A DNA stretch of 64,000 bases from Chlorokybus atmophyticus (GCA_009103225.1 RHPI01002615.1:145159-209158); one strand, 5' to 3'. Shown: positions 45,783-58,399, numbered from the stretch's first letter. Notes: a model not told the origin generated them from the sequence alone. Translations and numbers: made by a program.

Positions 45783-48400
45783 GCCTTCAACAATGCACTG
45801 CTGAAAAAGGAGTGAAAGCCAGTAACATAAAATCAGTTGAGCCAGGCTGGCTGGTATGGTTATCAGTGCAAGCCAGTAACACATGCTCGCCTAGTGCAGA
45901 ATGAGTTTGACACCATTCTAAAGACAAGGTCGACTTAACATTTGTACACAACCTTGGGAGTAGGTGCAACATAGAGATTGAGAGAGTGAAAGAGTGAAAG
46001 TGCATTCACCGTTGGGGGTATTTCACCGAAATACCCCCCTACGCACACTGAACACATGTTATTGCACAGAGGCAGCACGCATGACCGTGGGAGGTGTTGG
46101 TAAAACGTTGCGATTAGCAGTGCGTCTCTGCTCTCACACTGGAACAGCAGCATTTTCAAAGGTAAGTTGACAATGAACTCGGTCTGCCACAGGGCTGCAC
46201 ATATGCTGGCATTGTCATTGATGTGACACGAGTATGCGTGCCAGCTGCTGAGCCGTGCTGAACAGCACGCCTGACAAGTGCAGGTGCAAATGTTAAACAC
46301 AAGCCCACAGCTGAAGAGACCTGCCAGCTGACTGGATCCTTTCATCTGCTTGTCGATGCCAGTTGCGCAGCAGCAGCACATTCCTTTCAAGTGCAACACA
46401 GAAAATCACAGCTAGTAATCTTGCTGCATGCTTCCACAATACCAAGGCACGCATGAGCATTGTGCTGTCTCTACTGGATTCCAGCAAGCAGGGTAAAGAC
46501 TAGGGACCGGGGCTTCAGAGGGGTGAAGTGTGCGTTATTTCTTGTTCAAACGCAGACAAGTTGTGACCATGTCGACAAACAACACACACCCTGCCCGGCC
46601 AATTCAGCATTAAACTCCTCTTACCAATCGCTAGCCAAACTTGCGCAGCTGCTTGCAGCCTGGTTTCAGCCTAGTTTCAACATCAACTTCAGCAATGCTG
46701 GTTCAGGAGAAAGCTTTTGCAGCTTCTTTTGCCCAATTCTTCAACTTCGACCCGTGCGTGGCCAGCGGACAACTACGCCGTCATCGACGCCGACATTGCC
46801 GTCAACGATGGCGACCTTATCCCCGCCGCCGAGGCGCAGAGGACAGTTCACCACTGCACTGCTGGCAGCGCCCTCCATGTGAAGCCCAGCAGTTGTTTGA
46901 CAATTCTGTCATGCACACAGAGATGTGACAGAATGTGTGCTCTTTGTTGATGGCCTCTCCTTTCACGGCCCGTGCCAGCCTATGGCCATATCATATGGCC
47001 ATAGGCCGGCCCACATGGCGTAGATGTGGCATCAATGCATGCATAGCTGGGCAACAGTGTGCAACTATAGTGCAACTATTGCAGATGTGTACGGCGTCAA
47101 GTGTGCCGTAAACAGGGTACTGTGTCACTTTGGTAAAGGGCCATAACATCTTTGGCCTTTTGTGGCTCCGTGCCAGCAGTGATGATTGAGCTGGCAGGAT
47201 CAGAGCGCTACGTGGCATGCGTAGCGACGCGTTCAATGCTGCGACCTGCATCATGATGAGTTTTGCACAAATTGTATCAAATCCATCAAACTTTTCAATG
47301 GACTTTGGGCAGGATTGCTGGACACGAAAGTACACCCTAATTGTGTACCGTGTCAGCTATGGGCACACTGTGTGACTGTTTATTCATTATCAAGGCAATG
47401 TGGCATTGGCAATGCCATTATAATAATAACAATGTGTGTATATCAATATATAAGTGAGCGGACATTGTTGCATTACGTAAACAAAACATGGTGATTGTTG
47501 CAATGAGATCTTGTGATATGTATGGCAAATTTGATTAATCACAATGTATAGGCCATGTATTTCGTGCGGGTAGTACACCTCACTGCATGTATTCTCCCTG
47601 CGAGATATACCCCGCAGTCAAGTCTTACCCGTCATCTCGCATGGAGAATATATACAGTGAGGTGGACAAGTGTGAAGAGTGAGTAGTGCTGCAGTCACTG
47701 CAGTCACAAGCTGTACTGTATAGCTTGTGAGGTGGTAAGTAGAGGATCTGACAACTGCGGTACTTGATGTGATACTTGTAGTGAAGGTGGTAGGTGCAGG
47801 GGACAGAAGTAAGGGAAAAACAAACCGTGTGGTTTAATAAGCTTGGTATGAGGTCGTAGTTACTCAACAAGCTCCCCCCGACCTAGTCATCGGCGTTTTC
47901 GTGATGAGCTTGGCACTTGTGACAGCGCCATGGCTGGCTGGCATAAGAGGATGGCACATTGGGGTCGATGGCAGCAAGTGTGACACTGAGACTGCAAGCC
48001 TCATGCCAATATTCTCAGCAAGTGTCGCACTCCATGAAAGGACGACGGTTCAAAGCGCAGCCGATGCATTGCATGTTTCAAGCTCATGAGCGAGGTTTGC
48101 AGGTCTTCAACATAAAAAAGATGACAGGGGAAGCAGTTTGGCACATGGTCCACTTCAATGTTACCGGAGGGTTTTGCAAGGACAGAGTGCCTTGTGCGCG
48201 CACTTGTACAACCTTGTATGCAGTGTCGTAGTTGGCAGGATCAAGGGTGTTGGTGGTCTATTGCTTGCGGCAGATGTAGTCTCTAATATAAAACTTGCGT
48301 GTCTGTGTAATGTAGCCCCCGCTGCGTACGTTTGCAATTGCGTCGCTTGTCCTGTTGCTGCTCAATCTTAGGGTTGGCAAAAGCCATGGGCATAAATGCC
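45783..48400. other. Intergenic region, no supported gene
   Basis: It contains the 5' flank of channel copy C and then non-coding DNA. Around 47572-47663 an imperfect foldback is visible (ACCTCACTG..TATTCTCC against GGAGAATA..CAGTGAGGT). The stretch at 46,640-46,950 has open frames in all three plus frames but no recognisable domain. Confidence 0.4.
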
Positions 48401-50202
48401 TTAGGTATTGTGCCTCAGGCTGTCAATAACTCCATCATGTGAGTCGGCTTGTTTATAAGGTCTTCCACTGCTTGCGTGGCGTGGCGGACGCAAAAAGTAG
48501 CAAACGTTCCTTTTAATTTGAGGAAATACAGGAAGACTGAAGGAGCGCAAGGCTGCTGGCTTTATGCATTGGTACCTAAGCGCGAGCCAAGGCAAAAATT
48601 CATCCCAATCCTCCCGCCGGTGGGTTACGCAATATCGCCGAAGTGCTTTCTTGACTATCTGCACCAATCTTTCTGCAAGGCCATCAGCCTGCGAGTGATC
48701 ACGGCTGGTGCGGTGGTGATCAATGAGCGAACGGTTGAGCAAAGTGTTTAACTCCCCTTGGAACTCAGTGCCGTTGTCTGTACGTAGCTCAAGCGCCGAA
48801 TGTGCTGAGAATTTGCTCAAGGTAGACCCGAAGCACTTTAGATGCAGCCTTGTCTAGCAGAGGTATCAACTCGACCCACTTGCTGAAGTGCTTGATGGCA
48901 ACAAGTATGTATACATTGCTACGACGCGTGATAGGCAGCTCGCCTACGAAGTCCATACTGCAGCGGTAACTAAGCCCCATGATGGGCAAGGGATGAAGCT
49001 GAGTGGCGATATGAAAAGCAAGCTCGGATGCGATCACAGGATTCGCACTGCCTCAGAACCTCCGCGACGTTGCGCGCAAGCCCGTCCCATCAATAGTCAC
49101 TATGTACCAGCTTGGCAATGCGCTTTATGACGAAATGTCCAAGCTGATGATGCAGGGTGGCGATGATGGACGCCCGGCGATTGGGTGGGGGCACCTCCTC
49201 GCGCTGGCCATCGTTATGATGCGTCAGAATGCGTCGTTGTTCCGAATGTAGTTCTTTGCTCGGTGCAGAGCATGGTCAGTCTCTTCGTGGTCCAGCCTAG
49301 CAGACAAAGCTTGCTGACTTAATCAATTGCAAGGTGGGTACGTCTGTTTCAATGTCTCCTTCACATGCAGGGGGTATGGTGGCCCTGAGCAGTGGATTAC
49401 GGGCCTTGGCGCGTATACCGACTGCAACGATTAACGTGGCGTGCTTACGAAGAGTGTCATCGTCATATCGTGCATCAGTGGCATCCACCATGTCGGGGTT
49501 GTGGTTGCGACTCGGGCCATCAGCATCAGTGTTGCCGATGCCTAGCTTGTAAGTAATGGTGAAGTCGTATTCCTGTAGCAGTAAAGCTCAGCGAGCATGC
49601 TTGCCTGGGAGTTTGTTGCTGGTGAGAAGCTATTGCAGAGTCTGGTGGTCGGCGATCAGCTCGCATTGGTAGCAAAAGAGAAATGGCCGAAAGAACTAAA
49701 TTAAGGCCTAAACAGCTGCGAGCTGCTCCCCTTCATAGCTGATGTGTTGGCTTCCGTAACGTTATTGCTTCAAATGGCGTAAGCAATGGCTTGTTCTTTG
49801 CCCTTGTTGTACATTTTGGCAAAGCACCGCACCCAACTCAAGCCGGCTCCAATCCATATGAAGGATAAAAGCTTGCTGTAGTCAAGGCGCGCTAGGATGG
49901 GGGCCAATTGCAGGTGGCTCTTTAGTGCCTTGAAGGCCTGCTGCTCGGCTTCTCCCCAATGCCAAGCGATGACTTCCTTTAGCAAGTCATTAAGGGGTTT
50001 ATCCAGCCTGGAAGAAGTGAAGGACGAACCGACGGTAGTAGTTGGCCAGACCAAAGAAGGCATGCAGCCGCGAGATCTCCGTGGGTGGTGGCACCTTCAG
50101 CAACGCATCCACTTTTACCTGCTGCACCATTACTTTGTTAGGGACAATGCGGTGGCCGAGGATTTGAATCTTGTCAACAAAAAACACCGATAATTTTAAC
50201 AC
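48401..50202 (-). mobile_element. Gypsy retrotransposon remnant: RT/RNase H tail and integrase
   Basis: On the minus strand, in order: RT connection segment (ILGHRIVPN, FFGLANYYRRFV near 50070-50170), RNase H fragments (WHWGEAEQQAFKALKSHL near 49930; YDFTITYKLGIGN near 49550), an integrase HHCC zinc module (HHQLGHFVIKRIAKLVH ... CESC near 49040-49160), catalytic-core pieces (MDFVGELPITRRSN near 48950; ELRTDNGTEFQGEL near 48770; RTSRDHSQADGLAERLVQ near 48690), then a C-terminal piece. Multiple stops and frameshifts; no LTRs or gag nearby. Its integrase resembles the fragment at 54,170-55,108 more than the chromovirus at 22-29 kb. Confidence 0.85.
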
Positions 50203-50389
50203 CCCTAATGTTTTTGCTAACGCCCTATATAATCACTCCATTTACTGTTTGACGCGTTTATCGCGTGAATTTCCATGCGTTACGCACATTTGGTACGATC
50301 CCGGCCAAACGCAGAATGCGAAATTTATCCATAAATGGAATGAAATTTTCTGCCGTTGCATGGAAGATATGATATAAACCATACTCCCA

Positions 50390-50870
50390 TAAACAGCACC
50401 ATACATGGTACGCCTGCAGTAACCATATAAGGTTTGGTTACAGGCCATGCATGCACCGTATGTGGTGGCATATATAATACAAGCCATAATCCTGACATGT
50501 TACACCGTATACGTTGTGTGTTCATGCCATAGCAAGGCTGGTGCAAAAAATGAACCATGCGTGGTTCGCTTTTAATCCACCGCCATACGAGGCATATACA
50601 TCTTTATGACCATGCACGGCGTCACATGTTCACCACCATATGCGGTGTATGGGGCGCAGCCATGTATGCGTGCGTGTTAGCCATACCTCTTGTATATGCT
50701 GCCATGCATGTCTTCAATATTTGACCCGATGTGGCCAGAACCATGTATGGCCATAGGTGGTGTGCTTGTTAGCCATACCTCTCGTGGATTGCTGCCATGC
50801 ATAGTCTTGATATTTGACCATGTGGCCATAATCATGTACCACCATAGCTGGTGTGCCCACATGCGTGTAC
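50390..50870. repeat. Imperfect tandem and dispersed CCATAC/CCATG repeats
   Basis: The word GCCATACCTCT recurs at about 50680 and 50772 (92-bp period), and CCATGTATGG / ACCATACATGG words recur in both orientations throughout. Non-coding satellite-like DNA. Confidence 0.65.
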
Positions 50871-51341
50871 ATGGCCTTAATGCATGCCATACGTCCCGAA
50901 TGACTTTACTTGCCAGTACATGGTGTCATCTTGCCTATGCATTGAGACAATGGCGATCAATGTTGGTAATCACTTCAATGGAATTACTTGCCAACAAAAA
51001 TTGGCAGGCCTATTGTTGCATGCGCATAACGGCAGTCAATGTTAGAAATTGAACAAACTGACTTGAGTGTGATATTACTTGCCAATAAGCGGCAGGCTTG
51101 TCAATAAATGCGCACAATAGCAGCCAGTGTGAATGTTGCAACACTAGTAGCAAATGGCGTGTGTTCATATTAGGCTGTAATAATTTCCATTGTATTGCGC
51201 GCTTGACCGCATTCTCTAAGCATGCCCGGCTAGTGTATGCAAGTGTGCATATGCAATATAAAGGCAGTTGCACAAGGGTGGATATACAGTGAGAAGTTGT
51301 ACAATCTATGTAACCTGTACACAGATAGCAGTCTTTAAGAG

Positions 51342-53040
51342 TCAACTGCCAAACAGGCTAGGTCTTTTGTTTTGGGTGTGGAGGGGGTGGGGACAGCAGC
51401 GAGCTATGAATGCTTGCTTGACTTGGCAGACGCTTTGAGCCTTTAGTGGGTAATTTCCCTCCGGTCTGCGACGCCCACGTGACATACCGGCTGCGGTACT
51501 GGCGCTTGGAGTCTTTTTGCCCTTCTTGGACCCGTGCTTTGCTCGAGTGGTTTGGGCGCTCGTGTTGGCACCGCTGCCATCACCCCGATCTATCTCGTAG
51601 ACTAAAATGCGAAAAATTGAGTCAGCATCTTCGTTTCTTTGACATGCACGTTGTTCAACTAATCTTGAGACTGCGCAAGCAGATTTAGCACAATCAGCCG
51701 AGAGCAGCTGATTGCAACAACAAGTGTTAATTGTGAGCGATGAACGCACGCACCGTTTTTAGCGCGTTGCTTACGGCCATGCGCTTGCCGTCCAGCTGGT
51801 TATATTTTGCTGTGGCGGCCGCTAAACGAATGTGCAGGTTGCCTTTCTCGTTGGGCGGTGCCATTTTCAGCGCTTTAAACGCCACCATGCTCTCTTGCAA
51901 GGCAGTGGCCCTGCGAGTGCTTAGGCTGTCGCGCTGCTCAGTCAGTTCTTGGAGGGGGGCCCTTGCCAGCCTGCCGAATTCATCAGCTTCAAAAATTCCG
52001 TCCTGATGCAATAAAGGGTGTCGATCTGTTGCATCAGACGTTAAGCACAGTGAATTAATTACATATGCATGATGTGGGATGTGGGATGAAGGCAATAATT
52101 TTTTACCTGCCCTGTGGAAAATGAAAAACTCTTGATCTTGCAGAGTTTGGTCTCGTTCTCAAAAAACGATGTAAACGCCTGCATTAACATTGTATAGATA
52201 TGCATAATACACCTGCATGCATGCATGCTGGCTTGAAGACTCAGTGTATGATGTGGACGATGACTAGACTCTGCATGCAGCGTGCAGCGTTTGTGAGGTC
52301 GCCAGTGGGATGAAATGGAGTTTGCACGCGTGTATGATGCTTGCATTACGACCGAGAGAATGTTGGTGACTGTGCATGTACACGTGTAGGACTTGTGACA
52401 CTTGCAGCAAAGCCCTGTTCATGCAACTGAGAGGGGATGTCGGTGACTGTGCATGTACACATGCAGGACTTGTGGATAATGACCAGACTGTGTGTGCAGC
52501 GTGCAGCGTGTGCAATGTTGACAATGATTTGGTTGAGGACAGTTGGCTCGCGTGCCTGAAGACAATAAACTCATGTGAGTGTGAGCGCACGTGAGTGCAT
52601 GTAACTAGTAGTGAGAATGGAAAGGACATGTAATGCAGTCATGCAAGTGAAATTGACACGAGTGCCAATGTAGCGCGTGCTATACTACCGCTTGCAGCTT
52701 GCAGCGTGCAGGAGAGACATGCAATCTATGCATCAAGCACGAGCACCTCCACGGGCGGGAGGGCCGTGACGTCTACTGATTGGGGTGAAGGGGGGTCAGG
52801 GGTATGAGGCTAGTGGCGGCTAGCCTCTCTCTGCACCCCCTCTCTCTGAGCCTGCCCACCAGGACCACCTATCCCACGCCCATCTACGCGCGCTCCACCA
52901 TTCACCTGTGGAGCCACCTCGGCCACTGCATCTGCAGACGCTTGCCCAGCCTCGGGCTGATCACGTGACTGAGCATTGTGGTTGCCCGTGCTGCTGGGGT
53001 CGACTACACCGCCGCCCGCAACAACTGCGCCAACAGCCAT
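51342..53040 (-). CDS. Unrecognised protein, four-exon model, helical/coiled-coil middle and basic tail
   Basis: Proposed exons 52906-53040, 52107-52178, 51754-52002, 51342-51707 are all phase 0 with good AG/GT borders and sum to 822 nt, 273 aa. The N-terminus is Gly/Ala/Gln-rich. Exons 2-3 (FFENETKLCKIKSFSFSTGQ, then DGIFEADEFGRLARAPLQEL and onward) are charged and helix-forming with heptad-like spacing, so a coiled coil is likely. The C-terminal exon has basic runs (GSKKGKKTPS, SRGRRRPEG) suggesting a nuclear or nucleic-acid-binding protein. I recognise no family. The first exon is the least certain because the following intron is about 730 nt and could hide another exon. Confidence 0.5.
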
Positions 53041-53867
53041 TGTTGCCGAAGGCAGCAGTGCGCGAGAATCTCAATACTCTCAAGTCAAAACCAACCCTGA
53101 GCTGACAGCTGTCATCTCTGTCAAGCCTAGAAACGCATACATTGATAGCCATCAGTGATGTGACTGGTGGGTAGTTGTTGTTGGCGGTAGCAGCCAGGCT
53201 GGTTGAGGAATTTAGGGGGCGGCGGCGGCGGGGCAGCTAATGGTGTCGTTAATCATCTTCCACCTATCACCACTAACTATCGACAGGCGGCCATGGATCA
53301 GGTAAGGCTAAGCAATCTGGTGCAAGGCGTGTATGAAAAGACAAAATGTAGCTTTATGTCAGCGTAGTAGATGAACAAGATGTGCACCTTTCATGCAAGT
53401 GCAAGTATGCGTGAGACTATGAGGCTATCTGTGCGCGTTGCAAGTGTCATTGAACCAGATGTGTAGTTTACGTGCAAGTAACATGTATGCAACACAATGT
53501 GTGGCAATCCCTGCATGCATGTGGCATGCTTGCACCGCATTGTTGGCCTGTGCATACATGTCGGAAGTGTCGTTGAACCAGATATGTACTTTGCATGCTG
53601 TCGACCAGTTTGCAAAGTTGTCGGGCCTGGCAAGTGTGTCCCTCCGGGTCGATCCCAACTGTATTGCCATCATGAAGATTGGTGCCAGTCCTGTGGATTG
53701 TCAGTTGATGTAGCTGTATAGCATGGAAGGCGAACAATACCCCCCTGGCTGTACCTATGTGCGGGTATCACACCTGTGATGAGGCTATCATGTAATACAG
53801 TGTGGCATGGTGTGTGATTGCATGCTGACAATGCAAGCGGGAGCAAATATACAAGCCCCCCCCCCCC
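53041..53867. other. Intergenic region ending in poly-C before the gap
   Basis: No coding sequence recognised. The last 12 bases before the N run (53856-53867) are all C. Confidence 0.5.
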
Positions 53868-54024
53868 NNNNNNNNNNNNNNNNNNNNNNNNNNNNNNNNN
53901 NNNNNNNNNNNNNNNNNNNNNNNNNNNNNNNNNNNNNNNNNNNNNNNNNNNNNNNNNNNNNNNNNNNNNNNNNNNNNNNNNNNNNNNNNNNNNNNNNNNN
54001 NNNNNNNNNNNNNNNNNNNNNNNN
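53868..54024. other. Assembly gap of 157 N flanked by poly-C
   Basis: N run with C homopolymers on both sides (53856-53867 and 54025-54046). The true sequence is probably a long G/C homopolymer or G-rich repeat that blocked sequencing. Frames reported across it are not real. Confidence 0.97.
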
Positions 54025-54079
54025 CCCCCCCCCCCCCCCCCCCCCCTATGAATTGAGGAAGTATTTGCTTTGGTGAGCA

Positions 54080-55108
54080 GCACTCAGCGAGAGTAAGGGG
54101 GACCATGGATGCGGCAATCTTCACACCATTACGCCTCAAGGGAACAGTGTTCGTTGGAGGATCGAGATTGTGTTATTGCCAACCGTTGTTGCAGCCGCTG
54201 CACAACATTATAAGTGCATCATCGTCGGCACTGTCGCATTTCTCACAACGCTTGTTGCGGCTTGATTGGGGGTGCTGAACGATGCCAAAGCTTGCAACGT
54301 GTGGAAGGTGACATGAAGGACAATTCTTCATGTTGTTTTTAAGTCGCTCACCGTTGTTGCCGAGCAAATCCAACACTTCAAAGAGAAGTACCTTCAGACA
54401 TTGTGTAGATGACGCGGTCGACGCTAATGTCCAGAGTGTCCTTGATCTGCGTCATGCGGTAGACATAGTCGCCCGCTTCGAAGCGGCGAGTGCGCTGTTT
54501 GTAGGACCCACTGCAGATGCGCTCGTAGCGCAGCGTGTCGCGGTGCTGGGCGATGTGGAGGTTGCCCATGGCCATGGGAATGATGTGAGCAAACAGGTAG
54601 GTGCGCAGCTGCATGTCGTGCAACATGGCCACATGGTTGTCGAGGTTGGCCAGCACGGGCTCCACTTTTTTCTGTGCGCGAAAGGGAAGCAACGGCTCTC
54701 AGCCAAACAGCAGTCGATACGGGCTGTACATGCGCCAGGAGGCTTGCTTGGACAATCGGTAGCCAAGTGCAAGCCAGGGGAGGTAGTCATCCCAAGTGCG
54801 CTTCTTGTGGTCGATGACGTATTTGCGCAACGCCTACTTGATGGTCTAAACAGTGCGCTCTGCCAGACCATCTCCTTATGGGTGGTCGCGTGAAGTGCGA
54901 CGATGGTCAATGTAAGAGCGATCCAACAAGGTGTCGAACTCTACTCCCTGGTCGAGGATGACTTCAGCACATGAGCCGAAGCGACTGAGCACATGGTCAA
55001 AAAAGGCCTGAGCGGTTTCTCTGTTGCTCTTGTCGGCACGGGGCACCGACTCGATCCACTTGCACAAGTGCTCCATCATGACGCGGATGTGCTTGTTGCC
55101 ACGAGCTG
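54080..55108 (-). mobile_element. Gypsy integrase remnant with PHD-finger-like C-terminus
   Basis: On the minus strand: integrase core pieces (ARGNKHIRVMMEHLCKWIE, SYIDHRRTSRDHP) from 55108 to about 54890, then in other frames KYVIDHKKRTWDDYLPWLALGY and the helical C-terminal domain to about 54390. After a short NCPSCHLPHV segment comes CEKCDSADDDALIMLCSGC, followed by NNGWQ, an in-frame TAA, and HNLDPPTNTVP to about 54110. This matches a PHD finger (Cys4-His-Cys3), with the histidine changed to Gln and a later Cys changed to Asn. Stops and shifts show decay. It is truncated on its upstream side by the 3' LTR of the copia element. Confidence 0.75.
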
Positions 55109-55571
55109 TGTTAAAAAAGCTAGCAACACATGTAGCTAAGGCTGATGCTGGACATGCACACACACAACGCTACAGCCGCGAGGGCATACGCAAGAGCAAC
55201 ACGCTCACTTGATTACAACTAAGTCAGGGGCTTTTATACCCGCTGCAAGTACACCTGTCTACTTTAGGAGCAACTGTGTACGCTACACGTTATCTATTAT
55301 CATGAACGTAATTGCGTGATGTAGCTACTAACTACAACATCTTTCTAACAGGCTAAGCCACGCGCCATAAGGTGACGTATCCACTAAGTTATGAGCGTTC
55401 TTCTGCGCGCCTGGCCGTTGCGCCTAAAACCTTCTCTTCGACTAGAGTCTCCGTCTAAAACCTTTTCGCATGGTGTCCACTCCTGGAACCATTTGATGGC
55501 TAAACCTTCGGAGCTGACGCCTATGCTTGTATAGAGGGCAAGACTGACCGAATATAGTACTATCCTGAACA
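55109..55571 (-). repeat. 3' LTR of copia element
   Basis: 463 bp, homologous to 60548-61021 with many substitutions and small indels, so the insertion is old. Confidence 0.9.
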
Positions 55572-57250
55572 CTCCCACGCGGGCAGCTTGTCCTCAAGCC
55601 TCGAGTCTCTGCTCCTGCATAATTACTTGCAAATGCACAGTCCCAAACAACACACATGACACTTGAGCGCTGGCAATGCCTTTGTCATGAAGTCTCAAAG
55701 CATGGCCTCGGTGTTGCAATACCAGAAAACAACCTGCTTCTTTGTGACTCTGTCACGGACAAAGTGATGCATGACATCAAGGTACTTTGTCCTTGCTGAG
55801 GCGGTGGGATGCTTCAGCAACTCAATGGCGCCTTCGTCGTCGCAGTGGATTGTGATGCACACCTTTAACTCCTCCGAATCTGCCTTCAGCTTGCAAAGCC
55901 ACGATGCCTCCTTTATAGCTGCTGATGCTGCCGTGTACTCAGCCTCTAAAGTGGATGCCGATGTGGTTGGTTGCCTGCTAATTCAGCTCACAATGCCTCC
56001 ATTTAGCTTGAAGACATAGCCGGTGGTGGACCTCCTGCTGTCAAGGCCACCTGCAAAGTTTAAGTCGCAGTAGCCCTTCAACTCAGAGCTCCAGCTCCCG
56101 AACTTGATGCCAATAGTAGCACTCCCAGCAGCATAGCGAAGTACACCCTTTGCAGCCTTCTAGTGCTCCATGCTCGGTGCAGACATGTAGCAAGGACTGC
56201 AACAGCACGTGCAATATCTGGACGTGTGCACACTGCTAAACAGAGCATGCTGCCTACCGGTTTACCGTATGGGTACTTGGTCTTGTCAAGAACCTCCTCA
56301 ACTTTCGCCTTGACGAGGTGGGTGCCGAGTGCAAGTGGAGTGGACTTGGTCTTTGCCTTCTTAAGCCCAAACTTGGTGACAAGTCTCTTCACCATCTGCT
56401 CCTGACTGATCTTGATGGTGCGCGCCGCTCTGTCGCGCTCAATCACCATGCCAAGAAACCACTTGGCCTCTCCAAAATCACGCACTGAGAATGCCTGCAA
56501 TGCCTTCTTTGTCTCCAAATTCTTCATATGCTTGGCGGTGATGATGATGCCATCCACATACACCAATAGACCTTCTTCTCAGGGTGGAAGAAGAGTTTAG
56601 GGTCTGCTGAGGACTAAAAGCCAAGTGCCTCCAACTCTTTGGTGAGGCGGATGTGCCACATGCGTGATGTCTCAGCGCATCCAACGCGTTGATGAGCTTG
56701 CAAACATTGCCTGGCTCCCCTTCTTCACATCCTGGTGGTTGCTGGATGTGGATCGCTTCCTCAAGCTCTCCAAAGAAAAAGGCAGTCTTTACGTCGAGGT
56801 GGTAAAGCTTCTAGTCTTTAGCCGCAACAAAGGCAAGCAATGTGCGGAATGTGGCATGCTTACTTGCAGGCGCAAGGACCTCATTGACGTCTACGCCTTT
56901 TTGTTGCAAGAAGCCCTTTGCCGCCAGCTTTGCCTTGTAGCGCTCTATGTTGCCTTGACCGTCTCTCTTCACCTTGAAGACCTACTTAACAGGGATTGGT
57001 TTCTCGCCTAAAGGTAGCTTCTCAGCTACCCAGGTTTCTTTGGCATGGAGTGACGCGATCTCCTCGTCCATGGCTTGCAGTGCCTCCTGGTATGTACTTA
57101 GCTCCTCTATGCTGTCTCCCTCTTGACACACGTTTACAAGTGCCTTGTGGTAGAAGTCAGGACTTTTCCTCTCCCGCTAAAAATAGCGACGACCAGACGC
57201 CTGCTGCTGCTCGCCTGAAAACCTTTGCGGCGCCAGAAAGTCTTCAATGA
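55572..57250 (-). pseudogene. Copia reverse transcriptase and RNase H remnant
   Basis: The RT palm carries VYVDGIIITAKH near 56540, so the copia-type YVDD box reads YVDG and one catalytic aspartate is lost. The following thumb region (FGEAKWFLGMVIERD, QEQMVKRLVTKFGL, CTRPDIARAVAVLA) runs to about 56150. RNase H remnants extend to about 55,700 with several stops. N-terminal RT sequence is present in fragments up to about 57,240. Confidence 0.88.
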
Positions 57251-57282
57251 TGATGCATGTCTCGCCAGAAGCCTCCACTCTC

Positions 57283-58373
57283 TCAAGGACCGGCTTGTGG
57301 CTGTGCCTCATTTTCATTCTCTTGAATGAAACATGCTTCTGGTAGTGACCCCTCGTGGAACACCACCTCTTTGCTGATGATGATCTTGTGGCTCTCTTGT
57401 AGCAAGATCATGTATGCCTTTGAGCCTGGTTTGTAGCCAAAAACTTTTTTCTTGCTGACTGGCCGGAACTTGTGCCGTAGCTGCTTTGGCACCAGTGCAT
57501 ATGATGTGCAATCAAACACACGCATACCACTCACACCTGGTGCAGCTTCATAGAAGAGCTCCCACGGTGTCTTTTAATCAGAGCTCACAGATGACCGATT
57601 GCAGATGTAGTTGGCAGTGAGGACGGCCTCCTTCCACAAAGAGTCCTCAAACTTGCAATTGTCTAGCATAGCCCGCACGCTCCAATAGGGTTCGGTTCAG
57701 GCGTTTAGCCGCTCCAATTTGCTGCGGAGTGTAGGGCGCCGTCTTGTCTCATGTCTTATGCCTTTGCTGGCGAAGAAGTCCTTGAACTGGGCATTGATGT
57801 ACTCCCCTCCTCTATCATTGTGCATTGCCTTCATCTTCTTGCCTGATTGTGACTTCAGCAATGCTATGACATTGCGCACAGTTCCTTCACATCCGACTTC
57901 AGGGACAGAGGATGAATGGACAGCTTGCTGTAATCGTCGAGGAAAGATGCAAAGTACCTTACCCTTCCCTTCGCTATAATGCACATAGGCCCGCATACAT
58001 TCATATGCACCAACTCGCCTGGAACTCCAAAAGAAGATGACGGGAACGGCATCCTATGCTGCTTGGCCATGGCACAGAGTTCACACAGCACACCTGAAGA
58101 CGCCTGAAAGTCTTCCTTGCGGACGTGGATGCCCTTGACCATGTCTTCATCCACTAGGTGTGTGAGGTTGTTGTAGCCAAGATGCCCGAACCTCCTATGC
58201 CAAAGTTCAGCGGCTTCCTTCGCCTTCACCACGTTGGCCTTGATGCTATGACGCTGCTCCACGATGTAGAGCCCTTCTTGCGCGATGCCAACCATATGCA
58301 CAACCTCATCCATGAGCACAAAGCATCGACCCTCCCAGATGATGATCTCAGCCACGCGCTTAGCAACCCTCAC
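57283..58373 (-). pseudogene. Copia integrase remnant
   Basis: The GAG-pre-integrase zinc module (AAELWHRRFGHLGYNNL ... CELCAMAKQH) lies at about 58230-58060. The catalytic-core start (GVPGELVHMNVCGPM, YFASFLDDYSKL) follows, then a second frame near 57,700-57,860 with DRGGEYINAQFKDF. A C-terminal segment at 57283-57534 has MRVFDCTSYALVPKQLRHKF and KKVFGYKPGSKAY. Frames are broken between the pieces. Confidence 0.88.
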
Positions 58374-58399
58374 AAAGAATAGACTAGCAACAGCCCTAG

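Noticed and set aside
53670-54139. Open frames crossing the N gap
   Set aside because: They exist only because N codons are not read as stops and poly-C/poly-G gives Pro/Gly runs.
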